From: Roseiarcus sp963822215
GTDB taxonomy: Bacteria > Pseudomonadota > Alphaproteobacteria > Rhizobiales > Beijerinckiaceae
Direction: 5' to 3'
Length of the DNA stretch: 64,000 nucleotides
NCBI GenBank assembly: GCA_963822215.1
Contig: CAWGGX010000003.1
Location: forward strand, 558,001-622,000
Below are positions 1 to 8,231 of the stretch, piece after piece (within the stretch, counting starts at the first letter, position 1; each line of letters opens with the position of its first letter). The translations under genes were made by a program, and so were the position numbers. A model generated the notes under the pieces. That model worked only from the letters and a program-made list of their open reading frames with translations. It did not search any database and had not been told where the DNA came from.

Positions 1-142
1 TACTTGTCCCGACGACCGTGATCAGCCCGCCCCGGATGCCGAAGCGCAGGCTGTTGGCGACGATCAGGGCCACGTTCGGGCCAGGAATCAGCATCAAAGC
101 TGCAGTCGCCACGACGAAAGCCGTAAACAGTGTAATGGACAT
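1..142 (-). CDS. LysE/RhtB-family amino-acid exporter, N-terminal part
   Basis: Partial gene running off the left edge; 47 residues are visible. The reading begins MSITLFTAFVVATAALMLIPGPN, a hydrophobic first membrane helix followed by the PGPN signature at residues 20-23 and the helix-2 start typical of LysE/RhtB exporters, which pump amino acids or homoserine lactones across the inner membrane. The ATG at 142-140 is the only plausible start, because the first helix begins directly after it. Substrate cannot be assigned from this part. Confidence 0.8.
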   Translation of the reverse strand, partial: MSITLFTAFVVATAALMLIPGPNVALIVANSLRFGIRGGLITVVGTS

Positions 143-311
143 GAAGCGCCTCCGGAGTGACCAGTATCGCCGCGGAGGACCGGAAATGCCAGTTTACGCC
201 CGCCCCAATTTGCAGCTTTTGTGACTTTTTGTGAACTTGGTTCTTGACTGCAACGGCAACTGTACTAGCTTGAGAAGCAACGAACAAACGACACTTCCGG
301 ATGGAAACGGC

Positions 312-677
312 ATGAGGCTGAGGGTGTTCATCGTCGCTATACTGGCCTTGGCTGCGCCCTCGGCGTGGGCGTCGACGGAGTTGTCGACAGGCGCCGCAGT
401 TTCGGTCGCGTTCGGCGACGAGGCGTTCGGGACGAACGGCGGCGACAATCCGGCGTGGCTGGCGCCGGCGCCGGGAACTCAGATGGTGCCTTACGCGTCG
501 GACGGATCTCCGACCGACGACGGAACGTTCACGGTGACCGAGGCGCTGCTCAGGGCCGCGCCGAGCCCGGCGCATCGCGAACGTTACAGCTGGGTGATCC
601 CGCTGATCGCGTTCGCCGGCCTCACCGCGTTCTTCGCGCGGAAGCGCTCAGGCGGCCGCGGTCTGATCTCGGTATGA
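312..677 (+). CDS. small exported protein with C-terminal membrane anchor
   Basis: Predicted 121-residue protein of unknown function. The ATG at 312 is chosen because it opens a clear signal peptide (MRLRVFIVAILALAAPSAWA, cleavage after AWA); an upstream in-frame ATG at 231 would bury it. The middle is Gly/Ala/Pro/Thr-rich without a recognised domain. The C-terminus has one hydrophobic helix (WVIPLIAFAGLTAFFA) followed by Arg/Lys, an architecture like C-terminal sorting tails (PEP-CTERM and relatives), although no PEP motif is present. It stands alone between the divergent exporter and the anion transporter. Confidence 0.5.
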   Translation: MRLRVFIVAILALAAPSAWASTELSTGAAVSVAFGDEAFGTNGGDNPAWLAPAPGTQMVPYASDGSPTDDGTFTVTEALLRAAPSPAHRERYSWVIPLIAFAGLTAFFARKRSGGRGLISV

Positions 678-878
678 CAAAGCGCCGGCCGACGGTCCGC
701 GCCGCCGGTGATGCAGTGGCGGTCGTCCGAAATTAGCCGCCGGGCGCGCGGACCAAAGGCGCTGACCAGCGGCCGTCTGTGACCGTGCCTCGCGGACTCT
801 CCTGCTCTTCCCGGGTGACGGAACTTCGCCGGATTTGGACTGTTCTTCGGTCCGAGCGGAAACCGGGAGCGTTCGCCG

Positions 879-2102
879 ATGAATCCCACCAGCGCGGCTT
901 CGCTCGCGATCCTCATCCTGACTTATGTGGGGTTGGCGGCCGGCCGCATCCCGGGCCTGCGCCTCGACCGCGCTGGCATCGCCGTGCTCGGCGGCGCGGC
1001 GATGATCGCTTTTGGACCGCTGACGCTCAAGGACGCCTTCCAAGCCATCGATTACGACACGATCGCGCTGCTGCTCGGCATGATGATCGTGGTCGCACAT
1101 CTCAAAGTCTCCGGCGTCTTCCGGGCGCTTGGGGCTCTGGCGATCGAGCATGCGCACCGTCCATTCGCGCTGCTCGTCACGGTGACGCTCCTCACCGGCG
1201 TGCTCTCGGCCTTCCTGGTCAACGACGCGATCTGCCTCGTCATGGCGCCGATCGTGCTTTCCGTGACGCGGGCCCTTGGCCGCAATCCGCTGCCCTATCT
1301 CGTCGCGACCGCGACCGCGTCGAACTGCGGCAGCGTCGCGACCATTACCGGCAATCCGCAGAACATGGTGATCGGCGCCTATTCCGGCATCGCCTATCCG
1401 GCCTTCGCCGCGTCGCTCGCGCCGGTCGCCGCCTTCGGCCTCGTCTCGGCCGTCGTCGTCGTCCGTCTCGTCTATCGCGAGGAATTTGCGGTCAGGGGCG
1501 AATTGCAGGCGCATCTCGTCCGCAACCGCATGCATATCGGACAGGCCGCCAAGGCCAGTCTCACCTGCGTGGCGCTCGCCGTCGCGTTCTTCGCCGGAGT
1601 TGAGCCGGCCAAGGCTGCGATCCTCGGCGGCGCGTTCCTGCTGGTTACGCGCGCGATCAAGCCCGAGCGGATCTATGCGGAGATCGACGGGCCGCTCCTC
1701 ATGATGTTCGCCGGGCTCTTTGTCGTGGTGGCGGGCGCCGAGCGGGCGCTCCTGACGCCCGACCGGATCGCGATGGCGAAGACGGTCGGTCTCGACGTCC
1801 CCTGGCGCTTGTCGGCCTTCACCGCCGTCCTCTCCAACATCGTCAGCAACGTCCCCGCGGTGCTGGCGCTGAAGCCCTTCGTCCCGACCTTCGGCGACCC
1901 GCGCAAGGCGTGGCTCGTCATCGCGATGAGCTCGACGCTCGCCGGCAATTTCACCTTGCTCGGCTCGGTCGCGAATTTGATCGTCGCCGAACAAGCGAAA
2001 GCCGAGGGGACGCCGATCAGCTTCTGGGCCTATTTCAAGGTCGGCCTGCCGCTGACCCTCGTCACGCTTGCGGCCGGGACGTGGTGGCTGACGGGACGGT
2101 GA
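879..2102 (+). CDS. SLC13/ArsB-type anion transporter
   Basis: A 407-residue multi-pass inner-membrane protein of the ion transporter superfamily (CitMHS / ArsB / NhaD-like). Hydrophobic helices alternate with short loops through its length. The conserved re-entrant loops are visible: NDAICLVMAP in the first half with GNPQNMVIG soon after, and SNIVSNVPAVL with GSVANLIVAE in the second half, the duplicated N-x-P/T-style signatures of this superfamily. No arsR or arsC neighbour exists, so arsenite export is not supported; an organic anion, sulfate or Na+/H+ role is equally possible. The aminotransferase follows 60 bases downstream on the same strand and may be co-transcribed. Confidence 0.8.
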   Translation: MNPTSAASLAILILTYVGLAAGRIPGLRLDRAGIAVLGGAAMIAFGPLTLKDAFQAIDYDTIALLLGMMIVVAHLKVSGVFRALGALAIEHAHRPFALLVTVTLLTGVLSAFLVNDAICLVMAPIVLSVTRALGRNPLPYLVATATASNCGSVATITGNPQNMVIGAYSGIAYPAFAASLAPVAAFGLVSAVVVVRLVYREEFAVRGELQAHLVRNRMHIGQAAKASLTCVALAVAFFAGVEPAKAAILGGAFLLVTRAIKPERIYAEIDGPLLMMFAGLFVVVAGAERALLTPDRIAMAKTVGLDVPWRLSAFTAVLSNIVSNVPAVLALKPFVPTFGDPRKAWLVIAMSSTLAGNFTLLGSVANLIVAEQAKAEGTPISFWAYFKVGLPLTLVTLAAGTWWLTGR

Positions 2103-2162
2103 GCGCGCTGGACAGCTCCGCCGACTGAGGCGCAAATGCGGATCCCCAGTGGAGCCGCTTCC

Positions 2163-3521
2163 ATGACGCTTGCGCCCAATTCCCTCGAAGCCCGCGATGT
2201 CGCCTACTACTTCCATCCCGCGACCAACGCCCGACGGCACGAACAGGTCGGGCCGCTGGTCATAGAGAGCGGACGCGGCGTCTTCGTCACCGACGACCAG
2301 GGCAAGGATTACATCGAGGGGCTCGCCGGCCTCTGGAGCGTCGCGGTCGGCTTCGGCGAGCCGCGGCTCGTCGAGGCGGCGGCGCGGCAGATGGCCAAGC
2401 TGCCCTACTACCATTCGTTCGCCGGCAAGTCGCATCCGCAGGCGATCGCGCTCGCCGAGCGGCTGGTGAAGCTGGCCGGCGGCCGGCTCGTCAAGGCGCA
2501 GTTCACCTCGTCCGGGTCGGAGGCGAACGACTTCGTCGTCAAGCTCGTCTGGTACTACAACAACGCCCTCGGCCGGCCGCGCAAGAAGACCATCGTCAGC
2601 CGCCAGAAGGGCTATCACGGCGTGTCGGTCGCCTCGGGGTCGCTAACCGGCCTACCGAACTTCCATCGCGACTTCGACCTGCCGCTCCCGAACATCCGGC
2701 ATCTGACCGCGCCGCATTTCTGGCGCGACGCGCTGCCCGGCGAGACGGAGGACGACTTTTCCGAGCGGCTCGCGCAGGAGTTCGACGCGCTGGTCCTCAA
2801 CGAAGGCGCCGACGCGATCGCCGCCTTCATCGCCGAGCCGGTGATGGGAGCGGGGGGCGTCGTCCCTCCGCCCGCCGGCTATTGGCCGCGGATGCAGGCG
2901 ATTTGCCGAAAGCACGACATTCTCCTGATCGCCGACGAGGTGATCACCGGCTTCGGGCGGACCGGCGCGATGTTCGCCAGCCACAAATACGGGATCGAGC
3001 CGGACGTCCTGGTCCTGTCCAAGGCGCTGACCTCATCCTATTTCCCGCTCTCGGCCGTGCTCGTCTCCGACCCGCTCTATCAGGCGGTCGCCGACAATTC
3101 GGCGCGGATCGGCACCTTCGCGCACGGCTTCACCGCGAGCGGCCATCCAGTCGGCGCGGCGGTGGCGATGGAGAACCTCGACATTTTCGAGGAGCGCGAC
3201 CTTGTTGGGCGCGTGAAGGCGCTCGAGCCGCAGTTCCAGCGCCGGCTCGCCGAATTCGCCGGCCATCCGCTGGTCGGCGAAGCCCGGGGCGTGGGTCTCC
3301 TCGGCGCGCTCGAGTTCGTCGCCGATAAGGCGACCAAGGCGCCTTTCGACCAGCCCGGCGTTTTCGGCATGCGGCTCGCCGAGCTTTGCCAGGACGAAGG
3401 GCTGATCATCCGCGCCATCGGCGAGACGATCGCCTTCTGCCCGCCGCTGATCATCAGCGAGGCGGAGATCGACGAGCTGTTCGCGCGCTTCGGTCGGGCG
3501 CTAAAAAGGATGGACGCCTAG
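2163..3521 (+). CDS. class III PLP-dependent aminotransferase
   Basis: A 452-residue fold-type I aminotransferase of the omega-amino-acid:pyruvate / GABA transaminase group. Visible are SGSEAND (cofactor phosphate site), IADEVITGFGRTG with the PLP-ring Asp near residue 258, and VLVLSKALTSS with the Schiff-base Lys near residue 287, plus FAHGFTASGHPVG. Length is normal. I chose ATG 2163, preceded by GGAG with suitable spacing; ATG 2136 is possible and adds nine residues. The probable reaction is transfer of a terminal amino group from a diamine or omega-amino acid to pyruvate; the substrate cannot be read from sequence. Confidence 0.85.
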   Translation: MTLAPNSLEARDVAYYFHPATNARRHEQVGPLVIESGRGVFVTDDQGKDYIEGLAGLWSVAVGFGEPRLVEAAARQMAKLPYYHSFAGKSHPQAIALAERLVKLAGGRLVKAQFTSSGSEANDFVVKLVWYYNNALGRPRKKTIVSRQKGYHGVSVASGSLTGLPNFHRDFDLPLPNIRHLTAPHFWRDALPGETEDDFSERLAQEFDALVLNEGADAIAAFIAEPVMGAGGVVPPPAGYWPRMQAICRKHDILLIADEVITGFGRTGAMFASHKYGIEPDVLVLSKALTSSYFPLSAVLVSDPLYQAVADNSARIGTFAHGFTASGHPVGAAVAMENLDIFEERDLVGRVKALEPQFQRRLAEFAGHPLVGEARGVGLLGALEFVADKATKAPFDQPGVFGMRLAELCQDEGLIIRAIGETIAFCPPLIISEAEIDELFARFGRALKRMDA

Positions 3522-3651
3522 CCCATCGATTCCTTGAAACTTCGCGCCGGCGGCCGTGGCCCCTCGCGTCCGAGATGTTGGGGTTCCATCGGCGGGACAT
3601 GATTCGAGTTTTGCAAGCGCTTCACGAGGGTGGGATGCCTCGCTCCCGGGT

Positions 3652-3866
3652 CCGCCGCCGACGATCCGAATTCCCTGCTAGCAGGGAATTTTCTTCAGCC
3701 GCGGTCGGCGCTCCGTTCCAGAAAGCCTTGCAATGTCATGGCGTTGTCGGCTTTGCAACCCGCTGCTTGCAGCCCGGATCGGGCGCGGAACAGGGAATTT
3801 CCGACGCCCGGAACAGGTCGTTATCAGGCGCTTTCGGAGCGGAACAGGGAGGGTATAGGAAACGAA
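3652..3866. repeat. dispersed AACAGGGAA repeat, copy 1
   Basis: This stretch fills most of the 535-base gap between the aminotransferase and the Septu-like genes. It contains the perfect palindrome TTCCCTGCTAGCAGGGAA at 3671-3688, then a spacer, then copies of GCGGAACAGGGA near 3786 and 3838 and a related CGGAACAGG between them. The same arrangement recurs at 46908-47116, same orientation, with most positions matching by eye. No protein is supported here. The rest of the gap (3867-4056) shows no recognisable feature. Confidence 0.7.
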
Positions 3867-4056
3867 GATTTTGAGCACGGCTTTGACCAAACTTGGATGT
3901 CTCATTTCGCCGGCCGTCGGCCTCGCCAGTCGGAAGTCCAACGCCTGTAGACATTCAAACCGATGCGATGGCCACCCGCGGTCTCTTTGGGTCACGCACG
4001 TTTGCGCATGCTTCGTTGAGCCGCTATATTGGATACCTAGATAAGTAACCCGCACC

Positions 4057-4857
4057 TTAAGTAGCGGACTGAAGAGCACGCTGCGAAATTACTTTCGCCA
4101 ATGCGACGAGTTCATCAGCGTTTTGTTCGGACGCGCAAGCCTTGGCGGTTGCCGTGAAATCCGAACGATCTGAGAATAGCTCTGCAATATCTCGGCATAG
4201 GTCACGCGAAAAGACTGCCACGTCGACGGTATCTCTCTGTCGATTTGCCTCCACGATCTTTCTCAATTGTTTGATTTTAGTTTCGCAATTCCGCCACTTC
4301 TCACTTCGAGCCTCGCACAATATTGGACTATCAAGCCCCAAGGCTGATACAGTTGCATGGACCCGTCTCACCGCCATTTCGTCAGCAGGGTCGCCGCAGG
4401 TTGGCTCGCCGTCCGCCCTAAACGTCAGAAGCTGGGGGTCTCCCCAACAGACTGGATCAAGTAGGAGGGGACGCTCGGCATTCGTATCTGGAGAGGCAGC
4501 GGAAGCCCGACGGGACTCGTCTTCAAGCGGGAATTCATCCGTCTTCCTCCGATTGGGCTTCCCGCCGCACAGGCGAAAGTTCCTCCAGTCGAAAGCTAGC
4601 CAAGGATAAAGTTTTTTTGGACGATAATGGTCAACCTCCCAATACGCAACCCTGTCCTTAGCCTCCGTGTACCAGCACTTGCCGTTGGACAACCGCTCTA
4701 GGACAGGTTTTAGCTCTGCCCAGATCGCGCTTTTCCCTGAAATGAATGCCTGACTCTCAGCTTCGCTCGCTTTCTTTGATACCTCGGTCTTTGCGGTATT
4801 CGCCCTTCTTAGCCACGATTCCTCAATGTCCACCGTATCAATATATATATATTTCAT
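4057..4857 (-). CDS. ptuB: Septu-like HNH endonuclease (PtuB-like)
   Basis: A 266-residue protein resembling PtuB, the HNH nuclease of Septu and of retron-Ec78 systems. The nuclease core is visible as GKCWYTE (residues 59-65), EVDHYRPK (74-81, with the metal-binding DH), WLAFDWRNFRLC (86-97) and the FPLE segment (109-112), followed by LLLDPVCWGDPQLLTF. Septu uses PtuA as ATPase and PtuB as nuclease to stop phage infection. Its ATG overlaps the stop of the ATPase gene by four bases, indicating translational coupling. It is last in the hsdR-hsdM-hsdS-ptuA-ptuB series. No reverse transcriptase lies nearby, so a retron is unlikely. Confidence 0.75.
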   Translation of the reverse strand: MKYIYIDTVDIEESWLRRANTAKTEVSKKASEAESQAFISGKSAIWAELKPVLERLSNGKCWYTEAKDRVAYWEVDHYRPKKLYPWLAFDWRNFRLCGGKPNRRKTDEFPLEDESRRASAASPDTNAERPLLLDPVCWGDPQLLTFRADGEPTCGDPADEMAVRRVHATVSALGLDSPILCEARSEKWRNCETKIKQLRKIVEANRQRDTVDVAVFSRDLCRDIAELFSDRSDFTATAKACASEQNADELVALAKVISQRALQSAT

Positions 4858-6425
4858 TGTAACTTCTCAATGATTGAGCGAATGAAGTTGTCCTGTTCTT
4901 CAATCTGCTTTGGCGTATAGGTCTGCTGCCTTTCGCTGCGCACTTCGTGTAAGGCACGCAAATACGCGTCGTAGTCGGGATCACGACTTTGGTAGGCTAG
5001 GCCAAGTGCGTCAAGCTTCGCGTTTATCTTATGCAACTCGTCTGTGATATTCTCTCCCTTCTCTTTTTCCCGAAGCAGCATATTGCGCTCATCGATGAGC
5101 CCCTGGGTCTCAGGGTCTAGTGTGGTCGGCATGCCGAAGACCTGCCGCAGAACCCCGGCGACACCCAAACCCTTCGGATCAACGGTCGGCTGAGTCGCCC
5201 TGACCCGCCCGTTCGCCTCATCTCTGTAAAGGATTTGGACCTGAGATTTCTCAAGCCCCGCTATCGTAAGGGGATCATGGCTCGTCATGATCACGTGGCA
5301 ATTTGGGTTTAGACCGGCGACCTCCCTGATCAGGGAGAGATAGTTCCACTTCCAGGCTGGATTCAGGTGTGTGTAGGGCTCATCCAATAAAAACAAAGAA
5401 TGGTCATGAGCCGCGAAGCGCATCATACCGAGAACACTGAGCAACTGTTTTTCGCCATCGCTAATATCATGGAAGGGGATTTCCCCTTCGGCGCCTTCCC
5501 GATCGACCCAAATCCGCACCTCTCTAACGAGGTCTGAAAGATCAATGGTTTCAAGATACGAAAAGAACTTTTGATCGCTCGAAAACGGCTGCGCAAGCGC
5601 ATATAGACTTTCTTGATCTTTCAAAAAGACATACATCTGCTCTTCTTTGTATCCATTTCGCCGATAATCATCAGAGATTGTCAGTTGAGACTTAAAAGGT
5701 GCCAGAGAATGTTGCCATAGACCGTCCAACAACTTTCTTACTATTCCACGCGCGTACCAGAATCTCGGATCGCTCTGCCGGAGTAAGGCCCCCTTAGGTA
5801 TCCTTTTTCCCCATTCTGTCTGGCGCAGAACGAGTAGCGCGCAGTTAAAGGCACGCACACCAAGGTGCTTACGAAGGAACGCCTTCGTCTCGTCGTCGCC
5901 AAACGCGAAGTATGTGAGGAGAGCGAGTGCCCCGTAGCGCTCGCGGACATAGAACAGACGACGCAGCTCAGACTGCCGGGGATCGACTGTCTCCTCTGCA
6001 CCAGGCTTAATTGCCGCGTCGTAGTATCTCCTTTGGGGCTGATCGAAGATGCGCTCCAGTCGTTCCGAACTTCCCGAATAATAGCCAAATACATGATTTG
6101 GCAGATAGGCCCCATTCTCGCGACGAAGCTTCCCGAGCGTGCTCCTGACACCATCAATTGTAACAATGGCGTTCCACGGGGTATAATATCCTTGGTCTAG
6201 CTCAATTCTGTGTTCCTTGCAGTCGCATGCGATGTAATAATCGAACTCACTGTCTTGACGATGGTAGTCGAGATCACGAAATATCGTCGCTAATACCTCA
6301 ATGACGTTGGACTTACCTGAACCGTTCTGTCCTATAAGGACTGTTTCTAGGCTATTCTGATCGAAATCGATGTCAATGTCATCGAGGTTTTTGAAACCGC
6401 GTATCTTCAGTCGGTCAATTCGCAT
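4854..6425 (-). CDS. ptuA: Septu-like / restriction-associated AAA ATPase (PtuA-like)
   Basis: A 523-residue ABC-type AAA ATPase of the OLD/RecF-like class. Walker A is GQNGSGKSN (32-40), the ABC-like signature is ISDGEKQ (321-327), Walker B is LFLLDEP (344-350) and the switch His is in TSHDP (residue 383). A charged, probably coiled C-terminus follows. In Septu this protein forms the scaffold and nucleotide sensor for PtuB; related ATPases also occur as 'restriction-linked ORFs' inside type I hsd loci. It overlaps the 3' end of hsdS by 11 bases and the start of ptuB by 4, so it reads as part of the RM operon. Septu assignment rests on the HNH partner. Confidence 0.75.
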   Translation of the reverse strand: MRIDRLKIRGFKNLDDIDIDFDQNSLETVLIGQNGSGKSNVIEVLATIFRDLDYHRQDSEFDYYIACDCKEHRIELDQGYYTPWNAIVTIDGVRSTLGKLRRENGAYLPNHVFGYYSGSSERLERIFDQPQRRYYDAAIKPGAEETVDPRQSELRRLFYVRERYGALALLTYFAFGDDETKAFLRKHLGVRAFNCALLVLRQTEWGKRIPKGALLRQSDPRFWYARGIVRKLLDGLWQHSLAPFKSQLTISDDYRRNGYKEEQMYVFLKDQESLYALAQPFSSDQKFFSYLETIDLSDLVREVRIWVDREGAEGEIPFHDISDGEKQLLSVLGMMRFAAHDHSLFLLDEPYTHLNPAWKWNYLSLIREVAGLNPNCHVIMTSHDPLTIAGLEKSQVQILYRDEANGRVRATQPTVDPKGLGVAGVLRQVFGMPTTLDPETQGLIDERNMLLREKEKGENITDELHKINAKLDALGLAYQSRDPDYDAYLRALHEVRSERQQTYTPKQIEEQDNFIRSIIEKLQ

Positions 6426-8231
6426 TGGTTATCGACGCCTTGTCGCTGCTCTCTTTCAGTCGGTTTGCCTCCAATTCGTCGCGCAAGAGTTTGTAGAACT
6501 CGTCAATAGACATTTCGCTGGCTCGCCAAAGCGCCTCAGTCCCAATTCTCCCTCCTGAGTCCTTAACGATATCAGATAGATAGTGTGCGGAAACATCTTT
6601 TCGGCTTTTGGTCATGTCTTGGTCCTGCTGAACCGCCGTGCGTTGTGGCTCCGGTATGGAACTTTCAGTTATTCCTGGATTATGTCTAGCTAAACGGCCG
6701 CGCTTCGGACCGTCCGCTGTTGCGGCCCGAACGCGCTCCAGAGGAACTGAAGCCGGCTCGTCGTCCGGGTCCTGCGGCACCAATTCGCCCCGAAATGCCT
6801 TTGCCAGGATCGCGTGGTCGAGCTTCGGCAGAAGTCGGGACGCAATGTCATGCTCGGCGGCGACGCGATCGAGCCATCTGAGTGCAGTCTTCACGCGGTT
6901 GACGATCTGCCTTTGTATTGACCTCGACGGAATCGGAAATGGGGCAGCATATAGACTTCGATTATAGATTGCCGCCACACTGGTAGTTGCGCTTTTAGCG
7001 GATTCCAAATACTTTCGAAACTGCGGCGATGTCATATACAACATAGCAAATTCTGGTAGTGTATCCTTTCGAAATCGTAGCCGCAGAATATTGTTATTAT
7101 AAACAAATTTATCTGGCTCACCGTCCCAAATCGCGACTTTTTCTACCAGTTCAGCACTATTACGGGTGTTAAAGAGGACGTCACCAGGTTTTAGCGCGAA
7201 TCGCTCGAATTCTTCACTCGTAGTTGTGACGCAAGTGAGCTTATCGAAATTCCATCGACCGTCTAAGTCATAATGATTCATGCGTATATAGGGCGTGCCG
7301 GTTGTATGGCTCTGCTCCAATTTCGATCGAACAAGCCCTATAAGCCCCTCGGTAATAAGGCGTTCAAATGGGCCGGTCGACCACAGTTTTGTACGGTCTT
7401 CGTCAAATTCTCTTGCGAGGATAGCCTCACGGTATCTCTGTACGAGGGTTGGTACTCTCCCCAATTGCTCGCGCGCCCGCGCAGTACGACCTGTGAGACT
7501 GTCAAGTTTCGCGACGATGCGGCGCTGTTCGGCACGGGGAGGAAGCGGTATGGAGACCTGCGCCATGCCCGCTTGAGTGAGCTTCGCGCGGGTAGTTCCG
7601 CCGACATGCGGCATCCAATCGATCGCGTTCAGCCAATATCGAAGAAAGCGTGGGGACATTTCGTCCCGAGGTTTGAGGATATGTGCGTGATTATTTACCC
7701 AAAATTTTCCCGAAACTTCGTACGCAACCCCGCGTTCTGGTTTGTCAAAGTTGCCGCCATCTTCGGCGAGCAACACGTAATCACCTTCGAAAAGATAATC
7801 CGTGCCTGTCCGGTTAACGCCCACACCCACCAGGGCTGGTGATGGTTATCAAACCGGCCATGGAAATCCGCCAGAGCGACGATCTGGGTTTCCCCAGTCA
7901 GTCCCAGAGTTTCATGAGCTTTTTCCGTATGACGCGGCATATGCTGCCTATCTTGATCGCGCGCGTTGGCCTGTCGGCTTTGTCTGGCCATATTGCGGCC
8001 AGATCGCTCTGCACGTGGACGCATCCTACATCTAGGGGCTGTGGGCGTTAACCGGATAGGCACGAGATAATCGTCCACATGATCTACGAGGCCATTCGCT
8101 CCGTAATATGGGAATAGTCCTTTTCGCTTCGCGCGTTCCTCAGCGTTCAGGGGAATGCGGCGGCCGTCGTGAAGTTCGACGACCTTCAGCAACGGTGCTG
8201 TTGTCCACGTCGATGTGGCAGGTTCGCTCAC
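6415..8231 (-). pseudogene. hsdS: type I restriction specificity subunit HsdS, split by a MITE
   Basis: Specificity subunit of the type I RM enzyme, which chooses the recognition site for HsdM and HsdR. The reading runs from ATG 8231 through FPYYGANGLVDHVDDYL, then leaves frame where a 264-bp element is inserted (7801-8064), and resumes as DYLFEGDYVLLAEDGG. Removing the element and one 8-base target duplication restores a 514-residue HsdS with two target-recognition domains and the linking helices (IPLPPRAEQRRIVAKLD; FPIPSRSIQRQIVNRV). The insertion lies in the first recognition domain. A shorter in-frame product could start inside the element at 7830. Confidence 0.85.
7793..8072 (+). mobile_element. 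264-bp MITE in hsdS with 8-bp target duplication
   Basis: The element occupies 7801-8064. Its ends are inverted repeats: GTGCCTGTCCGGTTAACGCC on the left and, read inward from the right, GTGCCTATCCGGTTAACGCC, one mismatch. Direct duplications AGATAATC flank it at 7793-7800 and 8065-8072. It carries no transposase, so it must have been mobilised in trans. The 8-bp duplication fits families such as ISL3, IS66, IS256, IS1595 or ISAs1; I cannot assign the parent. An apparently identical copy lies at 29564-29827. Confidence 0.93.

Noticed and set aside
879..2102. Arsenite exporter ArsB
   Set aside because: The fold is shared, but arsR, arsC and arsenic-specific context are missing.
648..2618. A 656-codon minus-strand frame opposite the anion transporter and aminotransferase
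   Set aside because: It spans two unrelated plus-strand genes and gives only Asp/Arg/Glu-rich sequence, a typical antisense artefact at high GC.
4057..6425. Retron (Ec78-like) interpretation of the ATPase/HNH pair
   Set aside because: PtuA/PtuB also occur with retrons, but no reverse transcriptase or msr-msd-like RNA is present nearby; the genes follow hsdS instead.
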